Assembly (NCBI GenBank): GCA_030686995.1
Contig: CM060694.1
Coordinates: forward strand, 88,898,762 to 88,962,761
Reading direction: 5' to 3'
Length of the DNA stretch: 64,000 nt
DNA from: Artemisia argyi
Lineage: Eukaryota > Streptophyta > Magnoliopsida > Asterales > Asteraceae
Shown here: piece by piece, positions 61,876 through 64,000 of the stretch
How positions within the stretch are numbered: position 1 is the first letter of the stretch
How the letters are laid out: every line of letters begins with the position of its first letter
Notes under the pieces: model-generated
Databases searched by the model: none
What the model was told of the DNA's origin: nothing
The model's input: only the letters and a program-made list of their open reading frames with translations
Program-made: the position numbers and the translations under genes

Positions 61876-64000
61876 ACTGACCCAGGTGACAGATCCCTTG
61901 GATTGCACTGGCCAGTTTTGCCTATAAATATATGGCTGTTTCTTCCTTTCTACTCACCACTCTTAAATATATCTTCTCTTTATATTCTCACTTCACTAAC
62001 CTCATATCCAAGGATCTTCTATGTAGCTTTTCTCTTAGTGATTCCCTAGGTTCCTCTTAAAGACGAGATCACGGCCTCTAGAAGACTCGCAAACTCGAAG
62101 ACATGGGTTGCTAGGCTTCGTCATCATCAAGACCACTAAAGTGAATCTTGTTGTTGGTTCTTCTTATATGTCCAAGATGTGTTGTGTTAGTTAGTGGTGT
62201 TGATGTGTGCGTTTATCGATGTATGTATAGATTATAATTATCAAGTTTTAAATTTATATTTAGCCAACTTAACCTATAACACACACTAATGAGCAGTGTA
62301 CCTGATCTATGTAGTTAGTTGGTAAGTAGAGTGTCGATCACTAATAGTGAAACGTTAACACCTTAAACGTCTATCAGTATTTTAATTCTTAAATTAATTC
62401 TAAAACCTAATCTAACACAAGGGGGTTTTCAGTCTGAGAAACTGGCACAATTGAGTAGATTAATAACAGTAATTAAAACTATGGAGTTGAATAAGCCAAT
62501 AGCAAACACGTAAAAGAATTGTCTCGAGTCGGACATCTCTAGTAAAAGAATTTTTGAGAAATGGTGTCGTTGTCTTTTCAAAACATCGATCTTAATTAAT
62601 TTTCGAAATGGGGAGGAAAACTCTTTTCAAAACAAAATCAAACAAGTATACGTTGTTGTATCTAACATACAAAACGATAACGAATATCTTTATGTGTGTT
62701 ATGCTAAATTGTTCTTGCATTAGGCATATATTACTTTGCTTGCTTATGTGATCTTGATTGCTTACTTATCTTATAATGTTGTATTAACTCACTTAGATAT
62801 GTAGACTGAGTTGATTAATCATGTCTGTCGAAAATAATTGTCTTACACAATTATCTCTCAAAAGGTTCAAGTGTTAAAATATGTCACCTTAAAATATTTA
62901 ACATTTCTTCAACATGATTTATAAAACATTGCATGAACTTATTTTGATTGGCCATAGGTTGTCTAATCAAGAGAAAGGTTAATAATAATACATTAGTATT
63001 TAAGTAAAAGAAAATGTATTTTTAAACCTTGCAACAAACGCTAATTGATTCAAACATGTAGTAATAAACTAGTCTTACATAAGTTGTGTATTGTATAAAA
63101 ATGGTTAGGATAATTATTTTTATACTCATGTAATGTCAAAAACTATGCATATTATACGTAATACGGAGTAATAAATAGTTTTTCACACACAAAATAAATG
63201 ACAATCTTGAATTGTTAAATTAACATGTCATTAGCATTAACATCACACATACAACTAATATTAAATTTGATGGAGCACATTCCATAAATCTTTACTTATT
63301 TTCTTTATTAAAAAGAATGGTCATGAGGGTTAAGAAAGATTTCGAGCATATATCAATTCATTATTCAAATTATGATTGATATCATTATCGAATCTAATTG
63401 ACAAGTTTTCGAGTGTGTACATGAAATTGGAATCATTATTTGTTTAGCTTCAAGATAAAATCAAAATATAACGAAATATATTATTTTGAACCTACATTCT
63501 CAATCACACTCGATTGGTATGAAAGTAATGACGTCTTTCTCAAGACGAAAAGAATATGCATTGGAACATAACTCACACTTGTGTTGATGATGTCATATTG
63601 AGTCTTCTTGTCTAATGTTTGTGTTCCAAATATTAAACTAATATGTTTAAAATATGCTTAAAATACACAACAAAGTAGGATTGACGACTTGAATGTTTCA
63701 TCCGAAATATTCAAGCAATTTACATTGAAACACAATTTGTAAATGTGTTATTTCCGAAAAACCAAACACGAGCAAACAAACAACATATGTAGACTTTTCT
63801 CATGAACGAGTCAAGACTCAAAATCACATGTCAAATAAAAATGTCACACATAATACATCAAGAAGATAACATGCATTTCAAAAGGATAATTAATATTCTA
63901 TGCATCTCATTCTCCTTGTAACATTAATGGTTATATCATAAGAGAATACGTCATTTAAAAAAAATTATAGGATATTAGATTTTGTCAGCAACCTAATACA
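61876..64000. other. Intergenic, no gene recognised
   Basis: Just right of the target duplicate, CCTATAAATATATGGC (61920-61935) is a plausible TATA box followed by a C/T-rich leader, possibly part of an older LTR. From about 62200 to the end the sequence is AT-rich without recognisable coding or repeat structure. Confidence 0.45.

Overview
The window is plant nuclear DNA, most likely from a eudicot of the daisy family (Asteraceae). The evidence is GT-AG introns in plant-type genes, AT-rich intergenic DNA, and many plant transposable elements (MULE, hAT, Helitron, SINE, Ty3/gypsy). The family assignment is an inference from the style of the repeats and was not tested by search. There are no rRNA genes, no CRISPR arrays and no bacterial-type genes.

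Only two host genes look intact, both on the minus strand and both resolved to exon level here. One is an early-nodulin-93-like small membrane protein (15934 to 11393, 4 exons, 117 aa). The other is a LIP1-type small GTPase (39963 to 35436, 7 exons, 337 aa). A third host-derived locus (7482-9427, plus) is a CDC5-like Myb/spliceosomal gene copy. It keeps one intron and both Myb repeats, but has an in-frame stop, a large internal deletion and a truncated end.

The main feature is a 12,800-bp Mutator-like element (16378-29177). It has ~110-bp terminal inverted repeats and a perfect 9-bp target duplication (CTTTTATTA). It carries a decayed mudrA-type transposase, five further small reading frames (several with their own TATA boxes or introns), a spliced GRF zinc-finger gene reading inward from the right terminal repeat, and a fragment of a ribosomal protein S15 (uS19) gene. 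A 2,097-bp foldback element with its own perfect 9-bp duplication is nested inside it. Two more long-inverted-repeat elements, at 29819-33722 and 41586-43282, are built from the same ~20-bp word (core ACGTTTTCGTCCG) although their termini differ.

From 43.7 kb on, the window is nested retrotransposons. A decayed Ty3/gypsy integrase fragment (minus) lies beside an Athila-like element (44203-61875, 5-bp duplication ACTGA), which encodes only a broken gag-protease. Its left LTR was split by a second Ty3/gypsy element (44768-54696, duplication CATGT) with 3.75-kb, nearly identical LTRs and a ruined interior. The Athila-like LTR carries an array of TGACGGCGTCA motifs just upstream of a TATA box.

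The first 7 kb hold hAT and Helitron remnants and a GATGAACAACGTGAT-type minisatellite. The last 2 kb hold nothing recognisable.
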